The notes: generated from the letters alone by a model not told the origin. A stretch of 64,000 nucleotides of DNA from Thermoproteota archaeon (GCA_029887795.1 JARXPE010000001.1:65386-129385), one strand, 5' to 3'. Positions 1 to 9,164 are shown, numbered from the stretch's first letter. Numbers and translations are program-made.

Positions 1-618
1 ACAATAGGTCTTGCGATGTCGCTCAAGCCAATCCAACAGAAATTTGGCATCCGGAGGGTCTTGGTATCGACCATGCAGGCACTCTCTGGTGCTGGGTTTT
101 TCGGGGTCCCTTCAATGGCAATTCTGGACAACCTCATCCCATACATAAAGAACGAGGAAGAGAAGGTTGCGCAGGAACTCTTGAAGATTCTCGGGGACTA
201 CCAAGGCGGTTTCAAGTTTGCCAATATAAAGGTCGGTGCGAGCTGCCACAGAGTCTGTGTCTTGGATGGACACACTGAGGCAGTATTCCTCGAGACTGTT
301 GAAGAAGCCACACCAGAGGCTGTTAAAGATTGTATGAGGGAGTTCAGAGGGGAGCCGCAGAGACTGTCTTTGCCATCAGCCCCCGTAAGACCCATAATAG
401 TTAGAGAGGAACCAGACAGACCACAGCCAAGACTAGACAGAATGTCCGGGACACCAGAGAGAGCAAGAGGGATGGCAACTGTCGTAGGTCGGGTGAGAAG
501 CGAGCCCGCACTTGACAATGGGATAAAGTACGTGCTTCTGAGCCATAACACTATCAGAGGGGCTGCTGGGAACGCCATATTGATAGCCGAACTCTTAAAA
601 GCAAAAGGTTTGATATGA
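1..618 (+). CDS. asd: Aspartate-semialdehyde dehydrogenase, C-terminal part (cut by window start)
   Basis: Makes aspartate semialdehyde from aspartyl phosphate, the branch point to lysine, threonine and methionine. The reading frame is open from base 1, so the gene begins outside the window; 205 residues are visible. The first codons read TIGLAMSLKP, which in this family follows directly on the catalytic Asn-Cys-Thr, so the nucleophile lies just upstream. The catalytic histidine is visible in VLDGHTEAV. The archaeal/fungal form of the family fits best. Aspartate kinase follows 20 bp downstream, so the first two steps of the aspartate pathway form an operon. Confidence 0.93.
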   Translation, partial: TIGLAMSLKPIQQKFGIRRVLVSTMQALSGAGFFGVPSMAILDNLIPYIKNEEEKVAQELLKILGDYQGGFKFANIKVGASCHRVCVLDGHTEAVFLETVEEATPEAVKDCMREFRGEPQRLSLPSAPVRPIIVREEPDRPQPRLDRMSGTPERARGMATVVGRVRSEPALDNGIKYVLLSHNTIRGAAGNAILIAELLKAKGLI

Positions 619-638
619 AATAAAAGATTGGTGGGAAT

Positions 639-2033
639 ATGAGAGTCGTGATGAAGTTCGGCGGGACTTTAATGGACGGAGCAGAGCAAATAGACAACTC
701 TGCCAATCTTGTTGCCGAGAGAGTGAGAAAGGGCGACGAAGTGATTGTTGTGGTCTCCGCTATGGCGAATGTTACAGACGATCTTGTGGCGATGGGGGAG
801 AGCGCAAGACTCGGGGATATGGAACGCGTGAGGACAAAGATGTCTGAGCTGGAGAAGAGGCACTTAGAGACTGCAGAGAAACTTTGCAAGGATAAGTTGA
901 TGAGGGAGACCGTTGCAAAGATTAAAAGCCTTCTCGATGTACTCAATCAGTGCCTTACCGGGGTATTCCTCTTAAGGGAGCTTACGCCAAGATCGAAAGA
1001 CCTTATTGTTTCATTCGGTGAGAGGCTCTCAGCACCCCTGATGAGGGCTGCATTGGTATCCAAAGGGATAAAGGCAATAGACCTTACCGGAGGAGAGGTC
1101 GGTATAATAACAGACAGCAATTATGGCAACGCCAAACCACTTCTGAATATAACAGAGGTCATGGTAAAAGACAGACTGCTCCCCATCTTGAAGGGAGGGG
1201 TGACGCCGGTAGTCACGGGATTCATTGGACAGGACGAGAATGGCGTAATAACAACCTTGGGCAGGGGTGGTTCTGATTATACAGCCACCATACTTGCATC
1301 CGCCCTAGAGGCTGACGAGGTCTTGATCTGGAAGGACGTGGACGGCATAATGACCGCCGACCCTAAGTTGGTCCCGTCGGCAAAGACAATACCCACCCTG
1401 TCCTATGCCGAAGTTATGGAAATGGCATATTTCGGGGCAAAGGTCCTTCATCCATTGACGGTAACACCTGTTCAAGAAAGAAGGATACCAATCAGAATAG
1501 CGAACGCATACAATCCGAGCAACCCGGGAACTATAATAAAGGAGAAGGGAGAAGGCACAAAGAAGGTCAAGGCAGTAACCGCCATCAAGGATCTGAGCAT
1601 AATAACAACTGGGGGAGCAGGGATGATCGGTGTTCCCAGCGTTGTGGCAAGAGTGTTCTCGACTCTTGCTGAGAACGACATTAATGTTACTATGATCTCC
1701 CAGAGCTCGTCTCAGGCAAACATATCCATGGTGGTGAAGACCGCCGAATTGGAGAAGGCGCTAAAGGCACTTAAGGTTGAATTCAGAAACGGGGATCTCA
1801 TCAGAGACATTCATGCTATTCCGAAAGTGGCGGTAATAGCAATAGTAGGAGAAGGTATGAGGGGCACTAAAGGCATTGCGGCAAAGACCTTCTCAGCCGT
1901 CGCGGAGGCAGGCGTCAACGTCCTTACCATAGCACAGGGCTCTTCTGAATTGAACATATCCTTTGCAGTCCTTGAAGAAGAAATGCAAAAGGCTGTGGAG
2001 GCAGTCCACCGAGCATTCGAGCTGGATAAATGA
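639..2033 (+). CDS. lysC: Aspartate kinase
   Basis: Phosphorylates aspartate, the first step of the lysine/threonine/methionine pathway. It has 464 residues, normal for a monofunctional archaeal enzyme. The N-terminus has the kinase motif VMKFGGT. The substrate and nucleotide region includes TLGRGGSDYTA and VLIWKDVDGIMTADP. The last roughly 150 residues form two ACT domains (ITTGGAGMIGVPSVVARVF and AIVGEGMRGTKGIAAKTF), the usual site of allosteric feedback by lysine or threonine. The start ATG follows GGTGGGAAT. It is co-directional with asd, 20 bp away. Confidence 0.96.
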   Translation: MRVVMKFGGTLMDGAEQIDNSANLVAERVRKGDEVIVVVSAMANVTDDLVAMGESARLGDMERVRTKMSELEKRHLETAEKLCKDKLMRETVAKIKSLLDVLNQCLTGVFLLRELTPRSKDLIVSFGERLSAPLMRAALVSKGIKAIDLTGGEVGIITDSNYGNAKPLLNITEVMVKDRLLPILKGGVTPVVTGFIGQDENGVITTLGRGGSDYTATILASALEADEVLIWKDVDGIMTADPKLVPSAKTIPTLSYAEVMEMAYFGAKVLHPLTVTPVQERRIPIRIANAYNPSNPGTIIKEKGEGTKKVKAVTAIKDLSIITTGGAGMIGVPSVVARVFSTLAENDINVTMISQSSSQANISMVVKTAELEKALKALKVEFRNGDLIRDIHAIPKVAVIAIVGEGMRGTKGIAAKTFSAVAEAGVNVLTIAQGSSELNISFAVLEEEMQKAVEAVHRAFELDK

Positions 2034-2111
2034 GGTCTGCTTTCAGTCACCAAATTGGAAGATTATGTAAAGTTTATTAAAAGAGACGAGTAATCGGGTA
2101 GGTTCAAGAGA

Positions 2112-2951
2112 TCACCCATCTTCCGATTTTTTAAGAGTTTCATCAATAATTTTTTCAGCCTCGTCTATCGTCAATGGGATTTTCTGAACTAGACCTTTTG
2201 TTTTTAACTTCGTGAATAGTTTGACTATCAGAGGGGGCTCCATTGATGCCTCGCCTAGGAGTTGCTCTTCGTAAAGCATCTCCCGTGTAGAACCTGAGCC
2301 CAAAATCTTACCTCTGTTCATCAGGATGACTCTATCTATAATGTCAGGCAAAATTTCAACATCATGCGTGGTGAGCACTATGGTGGTGCCTCCTCGGTTT
2401 AAATCCTTTAAGAGATCCAGTAGACCGTTTTTTGACCTCGGATCTAAGTTGGCAGTGGGTTCGTCTAAAAGGAGGATTTTTGGTTTCAATACAAGAGCTG
2501 TGGCTATTGCCACCTTCTTCTTTTCACCATAACTGAGGTGGTGTGGTGGACGATCTGCAAGGTGGGGGATGCCCATGAGTTTAAGAGTCTCGTTTACAAA
2601 TTTTTCGACCTCACACTCATCCATGCCAAGGCTTCTCGGACCATAAGCCACGTCGTCGAAAACGGTGTTGTTGAATAGTTGGTCGTCTGGATCTTGAAAG
2701 ACCACACCTATGCTGCTCCTAACTTCCTCAAATTCCTTGGAGCGAGTTTCCTTTCCGAGAACCTTCACCCATCCATTATTGGGCCTAAGTAAACCTGCCA
2801 TCAATAGGATGAGGGTCGACTTCCCAGCACCATTCGGACCAAGAATACCTAATCGTTCGCCCTCAGATACGCTGAAGGAGACGTTCGATATAGCCTTGAT
2901 GCCGCCAGCGTACGCGTATTCGATTTCGCTTACCTCTATTAGATTTTTCAA
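2112..2951 (-). CDS. cbiO: Energy-coupling ATPase of cobalt/nickel ECF transporter (CbiO)
   Basis: ATP-hydrolysing subunit of a group I ECF importer for Ni2+ or Co2+. It has 279 residues with Walker A GPNGAGKST, Q-loop VFQDPDDQLF, signature LSYGEKKKVAIA, Walker B ILLLDEPTANLD and the switch His in LTTHD. VFQDPDDQLF is typical of CbiO/EcfA. The start is probably TTG at 2951, preceded by GGGGG. It is the last gene of the cbiM-N-Q-O operon, 12 bp after cbiQ. The presence of nikR at 35 kb makes nickel the more likely ion, but the sequence cannot decide the metal. Confidence 0.93.
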   Translation of the reverse strand: MKNLIEVSEIEYAYAGGIKAISNVSFSVSEGERLGILGPNGAGKSTLILLMAGLLRPNNGWVKVLGKETRSKEFEEVRSSIGVVFQDPDDQLFNNTVFDDVAYGPRSLGMDECEVEKFVNETLKLMGIPHLADRPPHHLSYGEKKKVAIATALVLKPKILLLDEPTANLDPRSKNGLLDLLKDLNRGGTTIVLTTHDVEILPDIIDRVILMNRGKILGSGSTREMLYEEQLLGEASMEPPLIVKLFTKLKTKGLVQKIPLTIDEAEKIIDETLKKSEDG

Positions 2952-2963
2952 GGGAGACCCCCA

Positions 2964-3767
2964 TTATGCAACATTCGTGAGGGCTAAAAAGATGACGACT
3001 AAAACAGCCAAAATAAATGGAAGGTCAATCAATTTTAGGGAATGTTTTTTGAAAGGTCTGGTCCTCTCGATTGTGAACCCTCTTGCTTTCATGGCGAGAT
3101 ATACGCGTTCAGATCGCTCATACGTTCTTATAAAGAGCGCTGCCAATATTCTTCCAAGATCTCTTAGGTCCTGTGCGTTGATTAGCCTTTTATTTCTGTA
3201 CCGCCTTGCCTCCCTCGCCAAGAGCATTTTTTGGGCTTCGCGAATAGAAACAAAGAGGTACCTGTAGCTCAAAGAGAAGGTCTGAAGGAGTATGTTAGGA
3301 GCCTTGGCTTGAGATAAAACGTTTAAGATCCCATCAATTCCAAATATCGAGGTCAGAATGGTGAGCGCCCCAATGCAGACCCATGCTCTCAGAACGAATT
3401 GCGCAACCCTGTATGTTCCTTCTAATGAGGCGGATGCTGTAAAAACCCACATATTGATTGTGAATAAAGGAGTACCTTCAGTAAAAAAAACTGCAGGAAC
3501 GGAGATCAGAAGGACAAAAAGGGCAAATATCGCTGGTTTTAATAAATATCTCTTGAGGCGGATTTTGAAGGAAATGCCTAGCAGTATGTTTAAACCTCCT
3601 AAAATTAGGAGTTGTAAAATGGAATTTGCAACAAGTGCAGATACTATTATCGACGAGGCGATTATAATCAGGGCTAATGGGCTAATGTTCTTTTTAATGC
3701 TGCTTTGCGTCTCAACCTCAAGGATCTCTTCAAGGGCTCGAACCAAGTCGTTTATTGTTTGAGACAT
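2964..3767 (-). CDS. cbiQ: Transmembrane component of cobalt/nickel ECF transporter (CbiQ)
   Basis: Membrane T-component coupling the CbiO ATPase to CbiM. It has 267 residues with five to six hydrophobic segments. The family signature for ATPase coupling is visible as LLAREARRYRNKR followed by YERSERVYLAMKARGF, corresponding to the two Ala-Arg-Gly-type coupling helices. The start ATG overlaps the stop codon of the preceding cbiN-like gene by one base (TAATG), indicating translational coupling. Confidence 0.92.
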   Translation of the reverse strand: MSQTINDLVRALEEILEVETQSSIKKNISPLALIIIASSIIVSALVANSILQLLILGGLNILLGISFKIRLKRYLLKPAIFALFVLLISVPAVFFTEGTPLFTINMWVFTASASLEGTYRVAQFVLRAWVCIGALTILTSIFGIDGILNVLSQAKAPNILLQTFSLSYRYLFVSIREAQKMLLAREARRYRNKRLINAQDLRDLGRILAALFIRTYERSERVYLAMKARGFTIERTRPFKKHSLKLIDLPFILAVLVVIFLALTNVA

Positions 3768-4063
3768 TACTTAGTATCACTCTTTGCTCGAATTTTTAAT
3801 AATAGTTTTCCAACAGCATATGTCAAAGCGAAGATGGCGATTGTGGAGATCATCCCTAATACCAGCGAGGTCCAGACGGTGTCGAACCATGGAACAGAAT
3901 ACTCGGGGAATGGTGCTGTGAGTATGTTATTACCAATAACACCTAATTGTTCTGCTACCATGTCAAGAGTTTCATTGGACTCGTAGAGGACGAAAGTCCC
4001 TAATATGACGAAAGTGAGTGCGATTATCAGCCCATAGAGTATTCCTTTCTCAGTTTTTTTCAA
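3767..4063 (-). CDS. cbiN: CbiN/PDGLE-like small membrane component of the metal transporter
   Basis: Small accessory subunit of CbiMNQO-type importers, about 98 residues with a transmembrane helix at each end and an extracytoplasmic loop (LTAPFPEYSVPWFDTVW) resembling PDGLE/CbiN domains. I place the start at TTG 4063 because GGAGGG lies seven bases upstream. An in-frame TTG at 4078 is possible but has no such site. The gene overlaps the end of cbiM and the start of cbiQ, so the four genes are translated as a unit. Assignment rests on position and topology as much as on sequence. Confidence 0.75.
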   Translation of the reverse strand: MKKTEKGILYGLIIALTFVILGTFVLYESNETLDMVAEQLGVIGNNILTAPFPEYSVPWFDTVWTSLVLGMISTIAIFALTYAVGKLLLKIRAKSDTK

Positions 4064-4751
4064 GCGGCAACCCTCCAACTTGATGAATTTTAAAACTCGA
4101 AAGGTGTCTGAACGTGGGGCTTAAATTAAGTACTTCGGGCTTCGAAGTAATTAAAAGTTTCAGAAGAGCTGCGGTCACCAGACCTTCTGCCAAACCTATA
4201 ATGGAATGGTGAATGGCCATAGCAGGGACTGCTATTGATACGCCGTAGAGAAATGTAGGAACCGAAAGCCCAAGCTCAAGTCCTGCCGAGGTAGCCGCTA
4301 GAACATCTCCTACGAAACCTGATATGAATGCGCCCACAAAGAGCTGTTTGCCTTTCGTAGCTCTTATTATAAATACAAACAGGATGTATGGGACGAGAAC
4401 TCCCACCACGCCCATGTTGAGGACGTTCGCCCCTAGGGCTGTTATGCCGCCGTCTCCAAAGAGCAGACATTGGAGAACCAATATGATAGTCATTGAAATG
4501 AGGCCTGTTGATGGACCCAGCAGTATACCGAGTGAGGCGCCACCGAGGAGATGTGCTGTCGTGCCTCCGATCACCGGGTAGTTCATCATCTGGGCTGCAA
4601 AGAACAGCGCCGTGAGAAGCGCCATGAGCGGAACCATCCTCTCGTCCAGTTCGCTCTTCACTCTCCTGAAAGAAATAGCCCAAAAGATTACAACGACCAC
4701 GTAGGTCGTCACGATTACTGCGGGGCTCAGAAAGCCGTCAGGAATGTGCAT
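4050..4751 (-). CDS. cbiM: Substrate-binding membrane component of cobalt/nickel transporter (CbiM)
   Basis: The S-component that binds Ni2+ or Co2+. Its N-terminus is MHIPDGFLS, the family hallmark in which His2 and the free amino terminus help chelate the ion, so the start ATG is certain. It has 233 residues and about seven membrane helices, with the conserved GGTTAHLLGG and GDGGITALGANVLNMG segments. It is the first gene of the operon, and the upstream region (4752-4875) is AT-rich and should hold the promoter. Confidence 0.96.
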   Translation of the reverse strand: MHIPDGFLSPAVIVTTYVVVVIFWAISFRRVKSELDERMVPLMALLTALFFAAQMMNYPVIGGTTAHLLGGASLGILLGPSTGLISMTIILVLQCLLFGDGGITALGANVLNMGVVGVLVPYILFVFIIRATKGKQLFVGAFISGFVGDVLAATSAGLELGLSVPTFLYGVSIAVPAMAIHHSIIGLAEGLVTAALLKLLITSKPEVLNLSPTFRHLSSFKIHQVGGLPLEKN

Positions 4752-4773
4752 ACAAGCTTCACTTTTTTCCTTG

Positions 4774-4780
4774 GTGTTAC
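4774..4780. promoter_or_regulatory. Possible NikR half-site upstream of cbiM
   Basis: GTGTTAC lies 23 bp upstream of the cbiM start. It equals one arm of the archaeal NikR palindrome as I remember it (GTGTTAC, spacer, GTAACAC). The expected second arm is poor here, so this is only suggestive. A nikR gene is present at 34736-35146. Confidence 0.2.
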
Positions 4781-4875
4781 TAATTTAATTAAAAATATTA
4801 CTATAAAAACTTTCGCTTAGGAGGGGGCGCCAAGGCAATTTTTGTTCTATCGGCTGATTAAAAAGTCGAAGATTA

Positions 4876-5547
4876 TTACTTTTTTTGTAGCAATCTTCCT
4901 CGGTCCATCCTATGTATTTGATCTGCGATCTTGATCAATTCTGGATCGTGTGTCGATACGATTATGGTCTTCCCTTTGTCTCTCAGATCTTGCAATAGTC
5001 GATAAATTATTCTTGAGGTGTCCTCATCGACGAATACTGTTGGCTCATCAGCGAACAGGTACTGGGGGTCCTTTATTAGAGCCCTGACAAAGGCCACCCT
5101 TTGTTGTTCCCCTCCAGAGAGTTGCTCCACGAGATGATTTGCCCTCTCCATGACGCCCAGCTTCGAGAGTAGCTCGACTGCTCTTTCCATAAAGTCTGCG
5201 GGATCTGAGTCCTTAGCGTAGAGCGGGAGGAGGACATTTTCTAAGGCAGTGTATTGAGGCAGGAGGTTTATGTGTTGAAATACGAACCCGAAGTTCTCTC
5301 TCCTGAAGCTCGTCTTCCAGTAGTCAGAATACCCCAAGACAGACTCACCATCGTAAAAGATCTCGCCAGAGGTCGGCGTCAATATCAAGCCTATTATGCT
5401 CAACAGGGTCGTCTTGCCACAGCCGCTCGGACCTGTCAGAACCACAATGCTGCCATCTTCGATCTTCATACTTATGTCTTGAACTGCCACGACTTCGTTA
5501 AATTTTCCTTTATTGTAAATCTTTGTGATTCCGCGGAGCTCTATCAT
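4876..5547 (-). CDS. ABC transporter ATPase, MacB/LolD type
   Basis: ATPase of a FtsX-type ABC system, 223 residues. Walker A is TGPSGCGKTT, the Q-loop is FVFQHINLLPQ, the signature is LSGGEQQRVAFVRAL, Walker B is YLFADEPTVFVDEDT and the H-loop is STHD. Such ATPases act on outward-facing substrates or in mechanotransmission rather than nutrient uptake. It overlaps the permease upstream by four bases (ATGA). It is the distal gene of a four-gene reverse operon (7554 to 4876) that faces a NosL-like operon. Confidence 0.93.
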   Translation of the reverse strand: MIELRGITKIYNKGKFNEVVAVQDISMKIEDGSIVVLTGPSGCGKTTLLSIIGLILTPTSGEIFYDGESVLGYSDYWKTSFRRENFGFVFQHINLLPQYTALENVLLPLYAKDSDPADFMERAVELLSKLGVMERANHLVEQLSGGEQQRVAFVRALIKDPQYLFADEPTVFVDEDTSRIIYRLLQDLRDKGKTIIVSTHDPELIKIADQIHRMDRGRLLQKK

Positions 5548-6728
5548 GCAGCAGCCCTCCTCATGGCAAGTTCAGGATCTGTGATGGCATTCAACCATGC
5601 GGGGACGACAGTGGTTATTATGAGGGGAATAACAGTGACCGCGTAGATTGAGAATACCGAGGTCCAACTGATAAATACAGGAAGCCTGAATTCCCTTGGG
5701 AGAAATGCCCATCCAAGCAGAATGTCAACAAGACCAGGCGCGTTGAAGTAAGCAGCGTATACATATCCAAGAATCATCCCTAGAGATGTTGCAAAGAAGC
5801 CAAGTACAAGGCTTTCCACAAGTCGGACCTCTATAATGTCGAGTGTGGTGAAGCCAAAAGTCTTCAGGAGCCCGACCTCAAACTTAGACTCGTGACCGAC
5901 TACGACCGCCTGACTGAACGCGACGAGTGCGGCCCCCACAAGTAGAATTGTCCATAGTGTCACAAAGATCCCACCCCTCGCGCCGTATGCAGCCTTGTAA
6001 CCCCGCAGTAAAAGATCCTGATCAAGTATCCTTGCGTTCGGCAGGAACGACATCTTTGCGGCAACGTTTGCGGGTTGTTCGTAATCCTCCACATAAACCG
6101 CAAAATCAGTGACATACCCGTCAGGCATCCTGAAAAACTGCCTTGCGTCTTGTATGGACATCACAATCATGTCTGCAGTGTATATGGAGGAGGCATCAGA
6201 GAATAAACCTACAACATGAAATTTGTTGGCTTCCACAGATTCACTCAGTAAAATTATGTCGTCTCCAACCTTTACATTCAAAAGACCTGCTATGAGTTTG
6301 CCAATGACAATATTTCCCTTGCCGGCGTCATCAGGCGTAAGAAAACGACCACTTTCTATGCTTCCAAAACTTGTATATTGGATGGATGAGGTATCGAGTC
6401 CGATAACCGTGAAGGTGTATGTGGATATTCCAGCATATCCCCATATTCTAGGAATTACCGCTTTAACTCCCTCTACTCCAGCAATGGTTTTAGCATATTC
6501 CAATGGAATGAGCTCGACCCTTCCAGCCTTGAGGTACTGAACTGTAAGATCCGGGGCCGTTTTGACGCTGATCTCGGCCTCTCTCTCAAGCCCTTCTTTT
6601 GTAAAGAGTACTGCAGATACCATTGTAGTAGCTATAAGGAAAGTCACTATTATGACTGCGCTTCTCATCCTATACCTACTGAGGCAATCGAAAGAATAAC
6701 GCAGTAAATTTTTGTGCTTCTTTAACAA
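5544..6728 (-). CDS. FtsX-like ABC permease, MacB type
   Basis: 394 residues with one N-terminal helix (about 18-40), a large external domain (about 45-250) and three C-terminal helices, the standard MacB/FtsX layout. The external domain resembles the MacB periplasmic core (GSIESGRFLTPDDAGKGNIV, VGDDIILL). The start is TTG at 6728, preceded by GGAGGGG at good spacing. The cargo is unknown. Company with two anchored small proteins and a divergent NosL-like protein suggests handling of a metal, lipid or protein at the cell surface. Confidence 0.9.
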   Translation of the reverse strand: MLKKHKNLLRYSFDCLSRYRMRSAVIIVTFLIATTMVSAVLFTKEGLEREAEISVKTAPDLTVQYLKAGRVELIPLEYAKTIAGVEGVKAVIPRIWGYAGISTYTFTVIGLDTSSIQYTSFGSIESGRFLTPDDAGKGNIVIGKLIAGLLNVKVGDDIILLSESVEANKFHVVGLFSDASSIYTADMIVMSIQDARQFFRMPDGYVTDFAVYVEDYEQPANVAAKMSFLPNARILDQDLLLRGYKAAYGARGGIFVTLWTILLVGAALVAFSQAVVVGHESKFEVGLLKTFGFTTLDIIEVRLVESLVLGFFATSLGMILGYVYAAYFNAPGLVDILLGWAFLPREFRLPVFISWTSVFSIYAVTVIPLIITTVVPAWLNAITDPELAMRRAAA

Positions 6729-6729
6729 G

Positions 6730-7053
6730 TTAACCCCTCCTTGTAGTCAAATTAAAACCAGGCACGCTTTCGTGATAATCTTTCAACTTCAGCGGGGTGT
6801 CAATGAAACTCGAAGGCACTACATAATCATACCCCCCAGGTATGTCGTAAAGTGAGCGGACAAAGACCTCTAATAAGGGGTTTCTGGTACCCTCATAGTT
6901 AGTCCCGATAGCTATGCTGGGGAGACCTATAGTGTATCTAAGTTCCTTGAAATATTCCCGGCTTTGCCAAGAGACCTGATTTGTGATGCAAGTGAGCATA
7001 AGTGCGGAGGTGAGTATGATCGCCATAATTGGCATAAAGTAGATTTTTTTCAT
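6730..7053 (-). CDS. Short anchored extracytoplasmic protein of the ABC module
   Basis: 107 residues beginning with a signal-like helix (YFMPIMAIILTSALMLTC) that ends in a cysteine, so it could be a lipid-anchored or membrane-anchored protein. The remainder is polar, with no motif I recognise. ATG at 7053 is preceded by GGGGGAC. Its stop falls immediately before the permease start, so the two are cotranslated. It may be an accessory or substrate-capturing part of the ABC system; this is inference from position only. Confidence 0.75.
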   Translation of the reverse strand: MKKIYFMPIMAIILTSALMLTCITNQVSWQSREYFKELRYTIGLPSIAIGTNYEGTRNPLLEVFVRSLYDIPGGYDYVVPSSFIDTPLKLKDYHESVPGFNLTTRRG

Positions 7054-7065
7054 TAAAGTCCCCCA

Positions 7066-7554
7066 CTATTTTTTGGTCGGGATTATTACAAGGTACCTAA
7101 ATTTGCCCTCATATCCATAAGAGGTAAGCTCCACTACATTATCCACCCCAGCTTGAATCAGTGTGACAAAACAGCACGATGCAATCGAAGTGTTTACCAC
7201 TTGGGTGGTTTCAATCCATGTTTCACCCAAAGGAATTCCGTTGAATTTTATGAAAATATTGCCCTTTCTCTCCACACTCAAAGGCTGAATCCCTAAGATC
7301 ATTATAGACTGCCCGCCGGCACCCGAGTATTGAAAAATATCTTTAAAAGTCTCTCCGTTTCTGATGGTGAAGTTGTTTGAAACATAGGTGTTCTCGTCGA
7401 TCCATCCACGCGGGAGAGGTGTTTTTTGAAAAGGATTGAAGTACGGATGTGCATAGAGAAAGACACCTACAACTGCAGAGATGCCAAATACGGATATTAC
7501 AGCCACAATCAATAGTAATCTGAAGGGATGTGTGATACCTCTCAATTTTATCAA
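7066..7554 (-). CDS. Anchored extracytoplasmic protein, unknown family
   Basis: 162 residues with one N-terminal helix (LLLIVAVISVFGISAVVGVF) and a beta-rich outer part. It contains CC in SIASCCFVTLIQAG. I do not recognise the family. It is the first gene of the reverse ABC operon, starting at TTG 7554 (another TTG lies at 7545), and is divergent from the NosL-like gene across a 113 bp spacer. Probably an extracellular partner of the exporter. Confidence 0.72.
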   Translation of the reverse strand: MIKLRGITHPFRLLLIVAVISVFGISAVVGVFLYAHPYFNPFQKTPLPRGWIDENTYVSNNFTIRNGETFKDIFQYSGAGGQSIMILGIQPLSVERKGNIFIKFNGIPLGETWIETTQVVNTSIASCCFVTLIQAGVDNVVELTSYGYEGKFRYLVIIPTKK

Positions 7555-7667
7555 CCATTATTTTTAAAGGGGGCTCTAATAAATATGCACCCTCTAACTC
7601 ATATTATAAGAATTCAATTCCATAATGTTTATGTCTATTAGTCGAGAGTTTTACACGGGTGAATTTA
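7555..7667. promoter_or_regulatory. Divergent promoter region between ABC and NosL-like operons
   Basis: A 113 bp AT-rich spacer separates two operons transcribed away from each other. It must contain both promoters. TATA-like stretches are seen (for example ttataagaattcaat near 7605). A shared spacer makes joint regulation plausible. Confidence 0.4.
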
Positions 7668-8321
7668 ATGAAAGGCAATTACATAATAGCGGGAGTGTTC
7701 GTAGTAGTCGCATTGGTATTAATAGGGACGGGCGGATATTACTACTACACATATTATGGAACACCAAGGTGCGAGGCTTGCGGCATGATAATAACCCCAG
7801 AGATGGATGCCAACATCAAAATGATCGATCTTAACACCAACCAGAGGGTATGGACCTGCTGCCCCGGGTGCATGTTGAGATCTGTCGCTGCACATCCGAA
7901 TGTGCACATAGAGGCTCTAGATAGTTGGTACGGTACGGCCGCACAAAAGATAGTAATAGAAATTAGGAACGGTGAAGTCGTGAGCGTTAGCCCAGAAACC
8001 GCCAGGATACTCTTGGGCTCAAAGATAGTAAAGAGCTGCGCCAACAACAGGATTGCCATTAATGAGACCTCTGCGGCACTTCTCCTACAGAACGGTTGGA
8101 ATCCCAACAATCCGCTAGCGGTATTTAAGAACCCATTGCCTGAAGGGACGCCTGTATTAACTGTGGCTCAGGCTTTGCCAGGGCTCAAGCAGATGGGCAT
8201 CCAATATGTGCCACCATCGGCAGCGTTCTTGGGAAGCATTGTGGTCATAGGAATAGTAGTTCTCCTAATCGGGATCTTCGCCTGGAAGAAGTTGGTAGCA
8301 CCAAAAGCCAAGCCTGTGTAA
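7668..8321 (+). CDS. NosL-like membrane protein with CxxCGM motif
   Basis: 217 residues with one membrane helix at each end and an external domain between. The outer domain opens with CEACGMIITPEM, the copper-binding signature of NosL-type proteins, followed by TCCPGCMLRS. The start is ATG 7668, preceded by GGGTGA; a GTG at 7659 has no such support. NosL proteins are membrane-attached copper chaperones in nitrous oxide reductase maturation, but no such reductase is present here, so another copper or thiol role is likely. It heads a three-gene forward operon with a Cys-rich membrane protein and an anchored protein. Confidence 0.75.
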   Translation: MKGNYIIAGVFVVVALVLIGTGGYYYYTYYGTPRCEACGMIITPEMDANIKMIDLNTNQRVWTCCPGCMLRSVAAHPNVHIEALDSWYGTAAQKIVIEIRNGEVVSVSPETARILLGSKIVKSCANNRIAINETSAALLLQNGWNPNNPLAVFKNPLPEGTPVLTVAQALPGLKQMGIQYVPPSAAFLGSIVVIGIVVLLIGIFAWKKLVAPKAKPV

Positions 8322-8363
8322 TAACCATCAGTTCATATAGAACCAAAAAAAGAGGCATGAAGA

Positions 8364-9155
8364 ATGATATGGACGCCCCTTACGGCTGTGATGGTAATAT
8401 TGGGCGTTTTTGGGCTAGCGCTTATGCTCTACACGGTTCCGAAGGCATACAAAATCAGTAAGAGGGTATCAAAGGCATCACTCGAAGAGAGGTACGGCTT
8501 GGAGAAGGAGTACTATCTCCTCTCTACAGTGGTTTGGGTCGTGCTGATCACTAGGATCGTTGCCAGCGTACTATTCTGGGTCACTAATGAGAGCCTCATC
8601 CCTCTCGTACCGGGGGCGATGTGCCAGTTCGGTGTAAACCAGGCGGGGGCGCCATACTCTTGGATTGATAACGGAGTCAAGCTTATCGTTCTGCTGGTAT
8701 ATGGAATATGGCTAAGTCTTGACTTTCTCAACAGGAGAGTGAAGGGTGCTCCGCTGATGCGGGCGCTTTCTAGGCTCTTTCTTTTATTGGCACCTATCCT
8801 TGTACTTGACCTCGCTTTGGATCTTGGGTTTTACTTTACCGTCAGTGCTGTGACTGTCCCATGCTGCAGGGTTGTATTTACAGCTGAAAGCCCGATTCCA
8901 TGCCCATACTGCTTCGTTTTCCATGATGCACCAATGTTCATCGTAGTTATTGCATGCTATGGACTTGCTATATCGCTGGTAATATGGAGCTTTGTAATCA
9001 GATATTTTATGCAGAAGATACCTGAGATGGAGAATATAGGAATGGAGGCAGTTCGAAGGCTTGTCACTTTGGCGCTGGGTTTTGCTGTTATGGGAACGGT
9101 TGCGCTCATTCCTGCGGTAATGCAAGTCATGGGACCCGCCGTACCGCTCCACTAG
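8364..9155 (+). CDS. Cys-rich multi-pass membrane protein, unknown family
   Basis: 263 residues with six to seven predicted membrane helices. Its loops carry clustered cysteines: MCQFGV, VPCCRVVF and IPCPYCFVFHD. The last contains CxxC followed by a histidine, which would suit metal binding or thiol exchange. I do not recognise the family. It sits 42 bp after the NosL-like gene and is followed directly by an anchored small protein, so these three probably act together at the outer face of the membrane. Confidence 0.78.
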   Translation: MIWTPLTAVMVILGVFGLALMLYTVPKAYKISKRVSKASLEERYGLEKEYYLLSTVVWVVLITRIVASVLFWVTNESLIPLVPGAMCQFGVNQAGAPYSWIDNGVKLIVLLVYGIWLSLDFLNRRVKGAPLMRALSRLFLLLAPILVLDLALDLGFYFTVSAVTVPCCRVVFTAESPIPCPYCFVFHDAPMFIVVIACYGLAISLVIWSFVIRYFMQKIPEMENIGMEAVRRLVTLALGFAVMGTVALIPAVMQVMGPAVPLH

Positions 9156-9164
9156 GTGATCACA

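Noticed and set aside
198-578. Long open frame on the minus strand across asd
   Set aside because: It is the mirror of a well-supported coding gene, with no motif or start site of its own.
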